From the NCBI GenBank assembly GCA_003550325.1, contig QKWP01001235.1, forward strand, positions 5,757 to 69,756: a stretch of 64,000 nt of DNA, read 5' to 3'. This DNA comes from Gigaspora rosea (Eukaryota > Glomeromycota > Glomeromycetes > Diversisporales > Gigasporaceae). Below the pieces are notes generated by a model. The model was given only the letters and a program-made list of their open reading frames with translations. It did not search any database and was not told the origin of the DNA. Both the position numbers and the translations under genes were made by a program. Shown piece by piece: positions 1 through 11,812 of the stretch (position 1 is its first letter; every line of letters starts with the position of its first letter).

Positions 1-2249
1 AAAAAAAATAATAAATAAAAAAATAAAAAAATAAAAAATAAATAAATAAATATATTAATAATAAAAATGATAAAAAAATTAAAAAAATAAAAGAAACTTA
101 ATAAAATTAAAAAAAACTAATAAAATTATTTAAGTTTTTAGTTTTAATTTTACAATATAAATTATAAATTTTAATGCTCCAGACTCACACCGGTTCCCGG
201 TTCCTAGTTATCTTGGCATCCAGTAGACCAATTTAAATGAACTTTTTTTAAAATGAAGCTCTTAGTGATGCGCATCTAACAAAAAAAAAGTTTATTCAAT
301 TCTGATTACTGAATCAGAAGTTATTTAAACAAATAAAGGTTTGTTATTTTTAGCAAATTAGATCAAAATTGGCCAAAATCCAGTTATGACCTATATAAGA
401 GATGTCTAGGGTTCTCTACCAATCTAAATGGCCATAGTTTCTAAAAAAAACCCCACCAGGAGTTCGTGACTTGATCTTTACTACGTCTCATGACTTCAGT
501 TAAACAAATTGTAAATCTAAACTAACAAGTTGAACCTCAAAGAGTTTGTTATACCAATTATTTATTAAGTCTATCAATTAATATTCTGGGTCTCTGTCTT
601 CCTATGGTGTTTTAGTTCCCTAATAAGAATTGATATTTGCTGTCATCAAGATTTGAACTAGCAGTCTTTCGATTTGCGATCTTATACTATCGGATCCAAG
701 GTCTAGTATTATATTATAATTCTTTTATATAGAATAATAAAAACAGGATTGCTAAAGTTTAAAAACAAATAAAAGTTTTTTGTAATTAAAATATAATTTG
801 TATATACTATTTTTCTTATTATATTTTTGCAAAATAATGGGTATAGGTGTTATTTAAAAAATTTTGCTTCTCCAAAAAGGTTTCAAAAATAACATTTATA
901 TGCATCTTTAAATAATAAGCACCCTATTAGAGTTGGCAATAAATATACTTTATTAAAAAAATGCAAACCAATAGAACTAATGAAACCAATAGAGCCAATA
1001 GAATTAGATATTAGTTATAAACAAATACTATATCAGTATTGTTCACTAAAATGTTCTAATAAATATTACTAAAACTACTAGAACAAATATAACATATTTG
1101 GCTTCTGGTAGTAAATTGGCACGGGACCCTTCTAGTAGTGATTTTTTTACTAGAAGGAAGTTCTAGTAACTTCTAGTAGCTTTTAATAGTTTTTAGTGAC
1201 TTTTGGCCTCTTTATTAAAATATATCTTGTATAAGATAAACTTAGTATATATAGTCATTTCTTTTTAATCTGATACCTCTCTAATCTGAATACTATTTAA
1301 CTTTCTTTAAACCAAACAAAATCTTCTAGAACATTTGTAAATTTTTATTATAAAGCTCAAATTAGCTATATATAACTTTTAAAAACTGAACTTGTTCAAA
1401 TTTTTATATAGTAAAAATCAGCAGTTTTAGCAGTTGAAATAGAAAGAGTTGACTATATATATATATCTTGTACAAAGTTACTTTGTACAACTTTATATAA
1501 GCCATATAATATTTTTTTATTTTTTTAATAGTTTTGTTAGTGCTACATTATAAGTTTATATACTAATCTAAAATTTGTATATAATAACCTTCCAATTGCA
1601 AGCCTAACATTATCTGGCTATTTGTAGATACTCAGATATGATCTGTCATACTAGTTTTTAACAAAAACTAGGAATTACAATTAGCTTTGTTAAAAACTAA
1701 TTCAATATAGCTTAATGTTATTAAATATAAAATAGTTTATTGACTTCTTATATAACCTTTGTATTTCATTTTCTTTTATCTTCTTTGTTGTTGTTTATCC
1801 TTACTAATTGAACCTAAGATATTATTGGATGAACCTAGAACAGCTGTTCTTATATTTTTTGATAGATGAGAACTTTTCATTTTCGAACTGGTATTTTTAG
1901 TATGCACTTCTTTTTTTTTCTCTTTGCTTTTTTTGTAATACCAATTTGAGCTTTCTATTTTAATATTATACTGCAATAAGTTTGCCATATAAAGTTATAA
2001 AAGCTATTTTCTATTATGGCTTTGTAGCACTCTACAAAATTTATTATCGCTTTCCTATTATCTATTATAACTTTAAGCCTTGATTATACTTTTTGAAAAA
2101 AGATATCATGTATTATACTTTTTTTTAGCTTCTGAATCTTACCAATATTTGTTCTAAATAAGGTTTTCTTTAATATATTTCTTATAGTTATAAAAAGATT
2201 TCTAGTAGTATTTTCTTTTATGCTGCTAAGAAAGCTACTCTCTTTATGT
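1..2249. other. AT-rich intergenic DNA with decayed repeats
   Basis: There is no open frame with protein-like composition. A CpG-poor stretch near 600-715 read on the minus strand looks like an old tRNA-type promoter head (A-box-like TAGTATAAG, B-box-like AGTTCAAATC about 30 bases on), so a decayed SINE is possible. A perfect short palindrome (TTGTACAAAG TTA CTTTGTACAA) lies near 1467-1489. The lysine-rich open frame on the minus strand at 1776-1988 has no recognisable domain and I do not call it a gene. Confidence 0.4.
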
Positions 2250-2252
2250 TTA

Positions 2253-2414
2253 GGGTGGTGACATATATTACGTAATATAATTTTACTATACCCCCTACCC
2301 CCCTCCCCCCTATATAAGAGAAATTTGATTTGGCTATTATGAACTTCTATATTTAATATAAGATTTTAGAGATCACCTCCTCCTTAAAATATTACATAAT
2401 ATCTGTCACCACCC
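2253..2414. mobile_element. PIF/Harbinger-type MITE, 162 bp
   Basis: The terminal inverted repeats of about 32 bp begin GGGTGGTGACA and end TGTCACCACCC. They are flanked on both sides by the trinucleotide TTA (2250-2252 and 2415-2417). A GGG start plus a 3-bp TTA duplication is the signature of the PIF/Harbinger superfamily. The element is too short to encode a transposase, so it would be non-autonomous. Confidence 0.7.
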
Positions 2415-4714
2415 TTAACCAATACAGTATATAACTTTTATACATTGTCATGTAATTGAGTATTTCTTCTTTTTTTTTAATTGCATAAAATGCAATTACT
2501 TTCTGGGTAGATGTTCGCTCTTTTGCACTTCAAAACTAATAAAGTGGTACTTTATTGATTAAATACTTAAGACTAAATGATATACTCTTACTTGCTTTTG
2601 TTAATTTATGCCTGATCCTAGTTTTCTTTTAAAATTTTTCCAGAACAGTAACTATAAATGCTTGACTATTTTCTTATTTAGCTCATTACTTTTGAAAACT
2701 TGAAATTTATATCAGTTTTGATCTCAAAAATCCATTTAATAAAAAGATAAAGAGGCATCTTGATATAGATTTCTTTCTATAAAGAATGTCATCAAGTCTA
2801 ATATTATTTTCTAGCCTCAAATCTTCTAATTTAACAAGCTTTGTTTTTTCTTTTGCTAACTTGTTAGCTTCTTTATTCTATTTCATCCTACTATGATCTT
2901 TGACTCTTTTGAGATTTATTTTAATTTTTTTGAATTATAAAAGATTTTGAATTTTAGTAATCAGGCTATAATTTTTTTGTTTGCTCCAATAATAAAAAGC
3001 ATCTATTTAAACTTCTACTTCCAGGCTTGCAATTGCTACTATTAATAACTATATCTATTTTTTTGGTGCCACTAATAATACTAACCAAATTGCTACCAAT
3101 TTAGCCTTTATTGATAAAGACCAAAAACCAAACCTTATTTGCTCTTCTATTATTTTAATAGTTTTATTACAGTCTAGCCATATTTAGCTAGTTCCTATTA
3201 TCTTAATGCCTTCTTTTTTAACTAACAACCTATCTATATATATCTAGAAGCTGTTAGAGGCATGCCATTTATCACATAATATTTTTTACTTAGTAGCTAC
3301 TTCTATTCATGTATGGTATAATCACTTTATCTAATTCTGATTAATATAATATATAAACGTGATCACTATCTCTAACTATGTATCCATGATAAATAGCATG
3401 CTCTTATCTTCTGTTGCAATTAAACAATAATATTGGCTAATAAGCATATTTGTTAATTCAGTACTCAAATCTTGTATCTGAATTAACTATACTATGTGAT
3501 TTTGAATTTTCAACTCTATTTATTAAACTAAAAAAATCATCTAATGGTTTATTCTCTTTGCTTTCAGACTTGGACCCATTTAGTTTATCAAGAAGGGTTC
3601 TGTAGTTTAATAGATTTTGTGCTACTATTTTGTGTATAGCACTAACTACTTTATTCATATATATTGAAAAAAGATACTTTTCTTTTCTGGGCTTGTTTTA
3701 ATTCTCTTTTTGATATATTCGCTTTAATGTATCTAATTGATCTTGTATATCTTTAATTTTAACTAAAAGGTATTTTCTCTTCCTCTATAAAATTTTGCCA
3801 ACAATGTGTTTACTACTTTGGCTAGAGTGAAACCAGATTATTATCTTTTGAGACCTTGTCCTATTTCTACTCTATGATTAATAAATTGCCAATCATTTTT
3901 GTTTGAATTTTTTTTATTTATTTTGACCCATTGTTCACAAGTACTATTCTTTTTATCTTTTTGAAGCAATTCTTTTTTTGCCTCTAATTTGTACTCTTTT
4001 TATAAGCTTAAGCTCTTGTCTAAAATTAAATTTTCTATTCTTTTGTCTACCAACTATTTTACAAAGAACAAATTTATCTGTTTAACACCTAGTATATTTT
4101 AACAAAGGTTTTTATATTAACAATATCTTTAAAATTTTTTAATATAGATAAAAAGTTGTTTTGTTTGAAATATTATATTTATGGATCTAGCTTTTATAAA
4201 GAATATACAGATTAAATTGTTCTTTCACACTTTTTTAAGCCAGTTTTTTTATTTTCTGTCAAAGATCTTCTGTTATATATATATTTCAAACCCTTTGTTT
4301 GGCTCTTAACAAAATTAGTTTTGCTAAACTGTCTTTAAAGTTCAATCTCTTCTAGAGCCCTGTGACTTGCTTTACTATGATCTCTTGTACCAGAGGCTTA
4401 CAATCTAATAGCCCTTAGTGTAAGTTGATATAATTTCTAGCTATTTGTATAATCTTTAATTTATGCTTTACTATGCAAATATAAAGCTGATATATACTAT
4501 TAAAAGCCTGAATTAGAAGTTTAGAAAGCTATAAAATGTTTGGCAGTAGGCACCTATTATTTATATAAACCAATTGGCTTGGAGATAATTTTTTTAATTT
4601 AGTGCTATTATGAATTGCCTTACTATGTTTTGCGATTTCTTCCTTGCTAGGGACTTCTTTATTTTTTTTGTTTAACTATATACTCAGAAATCTGATAGTT
4701 GTGCTTATGTTCTT

Positions 4715-4722
4715 TGCTCTAA
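4715..4722. repeat. 8-bp target duplication of hAT-like element (left)
   Basis: TGCTCTAA here is repeated exactly at 6179-6186, on the other side of the element at 4723-6178. Confidence 0.7.
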
Positions 4723-6178
4723 TAGAGCTTTGACCCAGGTCGCAAAATAGTGACCTGGGTAGATCAGATACTTATCCGAGTTATGACCTGGGTTAACAGG
4801 TCATCTAGACGATTATAAAGTTTTTTGCTTTTTCAATAACTAATTATACTTATTATCATTAGATCATAATGAAATCAGATTAAAATGACATGTGGGTTTT
4901 TATTTAACGCTCTAACCTCATTTTTTTTTACATATTTCATTTTAATCTAATCTGACACAATATTTAACGGTAAAGTTTCTAGTTACATGGATCAAAATAA
5001 GTAACTTATTTTTTGTTAACCAATTTTTTAGTTTTTTTTTGGTGTTTTAATATGGTTTTTTTTATAGGATTAAATTCTCTAGAGTCTTGATGTCTTCATT
5101 TCTTGGTGCCCTTTTTTCACTAGTGTTGTTGTTGAAGTCGTTGCTAAAGTCACTGTTTGTCAGTGCCGTCGTTTTGGTTGATTGTAGTATTAGTATTCTG
5201 GTTTCGTCGTTTTATTCTTGTTGGTGGATTATCTTTGTCATTGTTTCATAGAGTGGTATCTTTAGTGCTGCTTTTTCATAAAGCAGGTCTTTAGTGTCAT
5301 TGTTTCATAGATGGTTATTTTTGGTGTTGTCATTTTATTTCACAGGTGTTACCGGTATCTTTGGCGCTGCTATTTCATGGGTGGTCGATTGGTATCGTCA
5401 TTGTCTACTATAGTCGCTTGTGCTAGTATTTATGTCTTGTTTATGGTTTGTATATTTCTTTGGTGACTAATAGCGAGTTTCAATTTCATAAATAGCACAG
5501 CTGATAGTGAATTTCTTCAACGTAGGCGGCATTGAGTTATGACACCTTTCTATTTGGTGATTTTCTTTGTAATGCAGTGGCTTTTAGGTTGGGATTAGGG
5601 TTAAAGGTAGGTTGAAGCTAAAATAATGTTAGCAGTTAGGGTAATAGTTGGGATAATGGTTAGAATAGGATTAGTAGAGTACGATATGTAGTTTGTTAGC
5701 ATGGCAAAATGTTTGTAACGATGTTTTAAATACTTTTGTGATGCAATAAATAAATAAATAGATAAAATTTATAGATTGTAATAAATATAAATGCAGTAAG
5801 GATAAATAAATATATATTGATATAGACTGATTTAAAGATATATTGTACTAAAACTGTTCGATTTATAATAATTGGCGATTAGTAAATATTGGCAGAACAA
5901 TCATTGGTTAATTTTTTGTTAGGTTTCCAGGTAATAAAGTGAATTTTGGACAGTGAACAATGTTTGAAAATAGCTGAAACCGTTAAAAATAGCTCGGACA
6001 TTGAAGGTTGACAATACTGCTGCTACCTATAAACAGTTTTATTAGTTAAATTGCACAATATAGCGTTTTTGTCTATTTTGAATTTTGACCCATTTGACAT
6101 ATTTGATCGCAATTTTTGACCAGTGACCTGCTGGGTCGGGTGTCTCGTACAGGTTACCTGACCTGGGTCAAAGCTCTA
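4723..6178. mobile_element. hAT-like element, 1456 bp, non-coding
   Basis: The terminal inverted repeats are TAGAGCTTTGACCCAGGTC and its complement, flanked by an exact 8-bp duplication TGCTCTAA, which is typical of the hAT superfamily. No open frame of transposase size survives. The interior holds a degenerate minisatellite (about 5100-5480, repeats of a TTTCATAGxTGG-like unit) and a TTAGGG-like low-complexity stretch (about 5585-5680). It sits inside the decayed minus-strand LINE and therefore inserted after it. Confidence 0.75.
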
Positions 6179-6198
6179 TGCTCTAACTATCTTATTTT

Positions 6199-6968
6199 TT
6201 TTTTTTTAACCCTTCAGCTCATGGCTGTTGGGGCGCATATGGCGCTCATTTATTAAGGTCTTTGTTATTTTGTACATTAAGGTCGTACAATTTTCAGATT
6301 ACATTTCTATATTGTTACATATTTGTGACTAGTTATACCACCTAATTCTGTACTCAATTACCCAGATATCACTCATTTTGGATACCCAATTCGCCGGCGG
6401 TGTCTTCGGGTTTCCAACTTCTTCTGGAACCTCGGGTCGTCTATACTGACTAGGGCGCAGGGAGGACAAGGACATCTCAGTACTTCCTTCCTTTAGCCTT
6501 CTGAAGTTTCAGCTTCCAACTTTAACCAAGACCTCTAGTCGTTCGTACCAACCGGGGCAGGGGAAATTTTTGGTACATCTTCCTTCGGCCTTCCAAAGTT
6601 TTGTTCTTCTTCCGTTTCGGGTTAGGACTGAGCCCATCCTGAGTTCATCTGAGATCTTTTTCCTTATCGGGTTAGTACAACTTTGCCACTTTGTTTTATC
6701 ATATTACCATTCAACCAGAATCCTACCAAAAGTATACATTTATTCTTATTCAACCGGAATTCCATCGGTAGTATCCATTATTTCTGAAATTTGGCAGCAC
6801 AAGCACACCAATGTGGTTAAATTAACCAACCGCGGTTCTGGCATTCTAGTTCAGCCCTTCCTCTCGTGATCGCATATAGTTTTTCATATCTGCTAGTAGG
6901 GTTGAACCAGCGACCTTACGTTTGGCGACCTGGGAGCATAACCACTTACACTATTGGCCTGCAGGTCA
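6199..6968 (-). mobile_element. tRNA-headed SINE, about 770 bp, with 15-bp TSD
   Basis: The element is bounded by TAACTATCTTATTTT at 6184-6198 and 6969-6983, a long target duplication of the kind LINE machinery makes. On the minus strand it starts with a polymerase III promoter: an A box TAGTGTAAGTGG (complement of 6942-6953) and a B box GGTTCAACCC (complement of 6899-6908), about 33 bases apart. It ends in an A-run (T-run at 6199-6207). The body is unusually long for a SINE and contains internally similar segments (about 6390-6640, TTCCAACTT/TTCCAAAGTT blocks). The 99-residue open frame on the plus strand at 6570-6869 is an accident of this body. Confidence 0.7.
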
Positions 6969-6983
6969 TAACTATCTTATTTT

Positions 6984-9099
6984 CAAAATGTATATAGCTC
7001 TATTCTTTATGCAAACTTGAGTTTAAAACTATTAATTTGGATTTGTTTTTATTTATTTAAATATCACTTATTTTAAAGAATTCGCTTGCTATTTCTACTA
7101 TTTTTTCAAGTTAAGACTTGCTAGCTACAACCTATATCATATCATCTGCATATACAAGAACTAAGTATTTAATTATTCTTTGCTTATATGATCATCTGGT
7201 CCAATTCGTTATTTCCTCTAGCTGGATCTTATAGCCCAAATTATCTATACCGGCTATATAGTACAAAAGAGAATTATAAAAATACACTAAAGAAGAGATG
7301 ATAGCACTTCTTCTTGGTTGATTCTATTTGCTACCTTGTATAGATCGATTGCTTCTAATGCCATAATTACAGTTGTTTTTCTTTTTTTAAAAAGATTTAT
7401 AATGATCTTGATAATTTTGAATTTTGTGTATAGCTAACTAGAAATATAGTAAAACTGAATGGAAAGCTTTACATATGTTTGAAGCAGTATTTATATTTCT
7501 TTTTGATTTTTTTTTGCATTTTTTATTAACATGTTTATAATATGTATTGGATTCTTAGTTGAACAGCCAGATAGCTCTACAAAATTCAGGTCTTTAAAAA
7601 CTTTGATTTTTACTATGATTCTGAATAATATTTTATTTATTACTCTTGTGACACACCTCTAAACAACTTTAGTAGCACAATTGGTCTTGCATTACTCAAT
7701 GAATATTCTCACTCTTCAACCGGTATTAGATATAATTGTAACAACTTCTATTTATCTAGAATATCACTCTCTAGCAAATATTTATTAGCTAATTGTTTAA
7801 AGATTCTTGAAAACTTGATTCAGCTTGCTTTATCAGTTTGTAACTAATCCCTAACAGTTCAGGTACTGATGTATTTTGGTTTTTTTGAGCACTGATAGCT
7901 ATTCTTCTAAAGTGATTTTTGCTTTTAAACCTATATACAGTAGTATTCTTTGTTAATCTTTTCTAGTAGCTTATATATTTCTTTCTATTCTTTAGATATT
8001 AAAGCCAAATGTGTTCTTCTTTTTTGATATTGCTACTAGAAGTATATTATGGTTTTCTTTAAAACTTTTTTTTCTTTTGTAATTAGTTTCTTATTCTAAT
8101 TCTCTTGTTCAAAGATGTGATACAATTTTATTAACTTCCAAGACTTGTTTAAAAGGCTTATAAGCATTTTCTTTTTATCATTTTTAATAATAGCACACCT
8201 TTGTTCTATGCATTTTTCAATCTCTAATCTTCTATTTCTTATTCTCTCTACTATTGCTCTTATATTTAATAGCTTCCATCATCCTTTTAAATTTATAATT
8301 ACCTCTTCTGTATGCTTTAATATTCTTGGTATCTGTATTCTTTAGTCTTAGTTAATAAGGTCAATTGTTTTATTGCACTTTAATACTTCTTTTATTGACA
8401 AGCTCCTTTCTTTTGACTTTTGTAATACTTGCAACATTTTCCAAGTCTTGTTGTTGCATCTTATATTTCTGATTTAGATTGCTTTATCAGTTTTCTAGCT
8501 TTATCTTTTTCTTTAAAATATTTTTATTAGTGGCAAAAATAATACCTTATTGAAATATATCCCAAAGTTTATTTAAAAAAAGGCTTGTTATATAGCTTGT
8601 TTTACCTTTTCTAGACCTTAATATCTTTTTCAAATATCTGTTCAAATCTTCAATATAATTTTGCTAGTCTTTTTTTTTGCTTTCTTATGCAAAAATACCT
8701 ATCTTATTAACTGTTTTCTTTTTGACTTGGCTTCATTAAAATTTTTAATCAAATGGTCTATTTTGATAGTGGCTACTATAGTTGATAATCACTATTTGTA
8801 CAAAAAGCTATATTTTTTTATTAACAATTTATTCAATTCTATTACTAAATTTGCTGATACATATTTGCTCTATTTTTGATTTATTGGTATTACTACTCCA
8901 TAAGAAAGCTTCCATTTTCAGGTACAGAAATTTAAATATATTTTGGAATTCCTGGCTTTTGAACTATTTATGCAACAAAAAAATTCTACTGCTTTTATTT
9001 TTACTTGCTCTTTCTCTATTTATATATATAAGTCTATAATATGGTTGAAATCTCTTATAATAACGAACTAGCTAACTTTGATTTGTTCAAATATCTTTT
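6984..9099. other. LINE remnant without intact gene
   Basis: This stretch is the middle of the decayed minus-strand LINE. The short hydrophobic open frames on the plus strand at 8145-8345, 8661-8879 and 8782-9039 are T-rich accidents opposite the decayed endonuclease to RT linker, and they are not called. Confidence 0.5.
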
Positions 9100-9627
9100 A
9101 ATTCGTGATTCACGAGAGATGTACAGAATTTCTATATATAGAAATGGGGATATTAAATAATAAAAACAATTAATATGTATAATCTAAAGCCAGAATTAAA
9201 ATTTCACAATTCCTGTCAAGCCAACATCTTTTGTATTGCTAACCAAACTGTAGAGACAAGTTTTCTCTTTCTAATGGTGGTAAAATCATCAAAATTGGCC
9301 TAATATATCAAGAGGTATTCTTGTTTTTGTCTTTGTGGCTATATGAAATTTCTTTGCAGATCTGCAAAGAAATTTCATATGATTATAAAGACAAAAATGA
9401 AAATATCTCTTGATATATTAGGCCAATTTTGATGATTTTACCACCATTAGAAAGAGAAAACTTGCTTCTACAGTTTGGTTAGCAATACAAAAGATGTTAA
9501 CTTGACAGGAATTGAGAAATTTTAATTCCGGCTCTAGATTATAGGTATTAATTGTTTTTATTATATTTAATATCCCCACATGTATATATAGTATTACTAT
9601 AGTAATTCTTTTTATCTCTCACGAATT
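9100..9627. mobile_element. foldback element, ~528-bp near-perfect palindrome
   Basis: Two arms of about 260 bp meet at 9360/9361 (centre GCAGATCTGC) and are complementary along nearly their whole length. Matching blocks include TGATGATTTTACCACCATT and its complement, and the outer ends carry TTCGTGA/TCACGAA. There is no open frame. It lies between the YxPxNN and GDFN motifs of the decayed LINE endonuclease, so it is an insertion. The exact target duplication is not clear. Confidence 0.7.
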
Positions 9628-9969
9628 ACTAATTAACTATTTTTTGTTATAGATTTTTACATATTTGCTTGTTATTTGGAAGTATATATACTATTATTAT
9701 TACTAGTTCCAGTTGCTTAAAATAAAAATTTGCTTCTATTATATATTTATTTCTTCTAATTATCTGTTTCAAATGTTTTTTCTAGTTATTTCTGACTAAA
9801 CCCTACTTCTAAGCCCTTTTTTTTAACTATTTTTTTTTTGGACCAATAGCCTTTAAAATTTTGATCCTTTTCTATTATAAAATTACCTTTTTTTCCTGAA
9901 ATATTTGTCTTTACTAACCCTATAATTCCAATGTTCTCTTTATAAACTAAATCCAATAAATTGTCTAAT

Positions 9970-10456
9970 CATATCAGCGGATCAGCATAATTGGGATAAA
10001 CTGTTATACAAAAATTTGCTCCTAAGTAACGTTGAAAAACTAACAAACGAAGTACTTGTTACAACTAACAAAAGAGCCTTTTTGACGCCTAGACGAGTTA
10101 AAAACCAATAAAACTTAATAAAAGAGCTATGCTAAGCTATAGAAAAAGTATTTTTATCGTTTGTTGAAATATTCGGGTGTTTTAGGATGGGTTGGGCATT
10201 GAGAAATGGGTTGGTAACTATCAAGGGTAAATTCAGAAGCTAATTTTCAAAAAAATGACCTTTTTAATATACTTTTGGCTTATAATTAAATACATAAATT
10301 TCGTAATTTTTTATATACTTAATTATAAATACAAAGCTGGTTAAAAAGGCCATTTTTATGAAAATTCGCTTTGTAATAAATTTTTGCGTAAAATTTTTTT
10401 GATAATCCTCAATCATGATTGGTCGAGCCGATATGTTATGCCGATCTGCCAATATG
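9970..10456. mobile_element. possible MITE with 20-bp imperfect inverted ends
   Basis: The left end ATATCAGCGGATCAGCATAA matches the complement of the right end, ATATTGGCAGATCGGCATAA, at 16 of 20 positions. No convincing target duplication was found. A 62-residue open frame on the minus strand at 10264-10452 lies inside and shows no domain. Confidence 0.35.
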
Positions 10457-10729
10457 TTGTTGCCATATAATAAATTTAATTTAAAAGAATATGTTTTCTA
10501 TACATTCTATATAGCTGTGCACCTCTATATACATGAATATAAATAAGATCAAGATCATTAAGATAATTGTTTTTTTTATTTGATTTTTTTTAATTTTGTT
10601 TACTAATTTTTTTTTGTTTTACTAGTAGCTACTATTATTTGTTTTTTTTTTTTAAAGTTTAGAGGCCGGGTGCATTGGCCTTAATTTTTATTAGAGTTTT
10701 GAAGAGACTTAATATTTGTTACAAAGATG

Positions 10730-11135
10730 AAAATACAACTAGCTACACGTGCACTTTTGGTGCCTAATTTAAGTAGTCCGTCCGTAGGTTCTACACTAGC
10801 TGTCATACCTATACATGCTGGCAAAACCCGGACAAATTCCAAATAATAAAAAAACAATTGCTATTTATAAAAGATTAAATCAAATAAATAATCTTAATAT
10901 TTTGTAAATATATTATTTATAACTATAAGAATATATATGATTTGTTTAAATAAAGATTATTAATAAAGTTTTTGAGATATTAGTTATACTAGAATTTGGG
11001 ATTTGGGATTTGGGATGACGGACAAATCCCAAACTATAGTAAGTCGGGATTTTGCCAACATGTATAGTCATACCTACAACCCAACTACGGGAATTGTTTA
11101 TTTAAACCCTCTGGTCCCTGCTTCTCCTATTATTA
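10730..11135 (+). repeat. dispersed repeat R1, copy interrupted by a MITE
   Basis: Outside the MITE at 10810-11066 this sequence matches, in opposite orientation, the stretch at about 62283-62425. Shared blocks include ACAACTAGCTACACGT, CTAATTTAAGTAGTC and TTTAAACCCTCTGGTCC. I see no coding potential; the repeat family is not recognised. Confidence 0.6.
10810..11066. mobile_element. hAT-type MITE, 257 bp, 8-bp TSD, empty site known
   Basis: The inverted ends are TATACATGCTGGCAAAACCC and, complementary at the right, TATACATGTTGGCAAAATCC. The direct repeat GTCATACC lies at 10802-10809 and 11067-11074. The paralogous repeat at 62283-62425 has only one copy of the target (read as GCCAAACC, complement of 62334-62341) and no element. 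That shows both the insertion and its exact boundaries. Confidence 0.8.
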
Positions 11136-11428
11136 TCCAATGCACTAACGTATGCAGATTGTAGGGCCCAACCCTATATAGCATTGAAAGCCTAAAGGCT
11201 ACTTTACCTCTGCACCAAATGCCTACCAATCAAATCTCTGTGTCCCATTCCACCTCAGTATGTTGGATTTAGCAACGAACTGCCTGCTCTTATTAGGTTT
11301 ATTCCGATCCCGGCCACCCACCTTTTTTTAGTAGTGCTGTCATAGATCTTCACTATTATCCTATAACTCAGGACTTGCCAAATGGGTTTCCATTTCTTCA
11401 GTTCCCTAGATTTTGCAGTATAACAATA

Positions 11429-11608
11429 GGACCCCGAACAATATATATAGAGGTTATATTAGGTTTAATATAAGATTTTTACAAAATTTATCCAAAATTT
11501 GAAAAAATCTGCAATTCTGATTGGTTGAACCTTATTTGGGCCGATTAGAATTGCAGAAAAGTGGATAATGTATAAATATAACCTCGACTTGTATTGTTCG
11601 GGGTCCTG
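11429..11608. mobile_element. MITE, 180 bp, hAT-like
   Basis: The ends GGACCCCGAACAATA are inverted over about 40 bp (with some mismatches) and the direct repeat TAACAATA flanks them (11421-11428 and 11609-11616). The right end reads CAGGACCCC in complement, close to the CAGGG-type start of hAT elements; the left end appears to have lost the first two bases. Confidence 0.65.
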
Positions 11609-11616
11609 TAACAATA

Positions 11617-11812
11617 CACTATTGCGCCATAGCTCCCATTCAAGATGTGTAACCAAGATAACAAGTTTTTGCAACCCAACCGATCTGAGCCACATGGTTA
11701 CTGAACACAGGCCTATTGTTCAAAGCGTCAACAGAGGGATTCGAACTGTCGACCTGCCACTTGGAGGATGACACCTTAACAACTTCTCTAAGGTGCCACA
11801 CGCTGCTATCAT
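11617..11812 (-). mobile_element. tRNA-derived SINE head (second family)
   Basis: On the minus strand a tRNA-like module includes an A-box-like TTAGAGAAGTTG (complement within 11774-11791) and a strong B box AGTTCGAATCCC (complement of 11736-11747). The T and acceptor stems do not pair well, so this is a SINE promoter rather than a working tRNA gene. The 3' side of the element runs toward the MITE at 11429-11608, which seems to have inserted in or beside it. Confidence 0.55.

Larger units (their letters stand above)
2780..9890 (-). pseudogene. decayed LINE ORF2 (endonuclease, RT, RNase H), interrupted
   Basis: Read on the minus strand, broken frames show the landmarks of a non-LTR retrotransposon ORF2 in the right order. 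Near 9667-9696 there is YILPNNKQ, the endonuclease YxPPNN motif. At 9041-9059 there is RDFNHIID, a decayed GDFN motif, followed to about 8930 by an FxxLxxKMEAFxWSS-like block. Near 7288-7320 there is a PQGSxxSPLLY-like motif, and at 7141-7152 a YADD box. At 2800-3160 there is an RNase H end containing KDHS and NKEANKLAKE. Stops and frameshifts occur throughout and CpG is almost absent, so it is long dead. The order is split by a hAT-like element, a SINE and a foldback, each with recognisable ends. Endonuclease plus RNase H suggests a Tad1/I-like group; this is inference. Confidence 0.7.

Noticed and set aside
8145-9039. Small hydrophobic membrane proteins on the plus strand
   Set aside because: They are T-rich readings opposite a decayed LINE and have no independent support.
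11734-11805. A tRNA gene on the minus strand
   Set aside because: The A- and B-box words are good, but the T stem and acceptor stem do not pair, and the module continues into a repeat body, so it is a SINE head.
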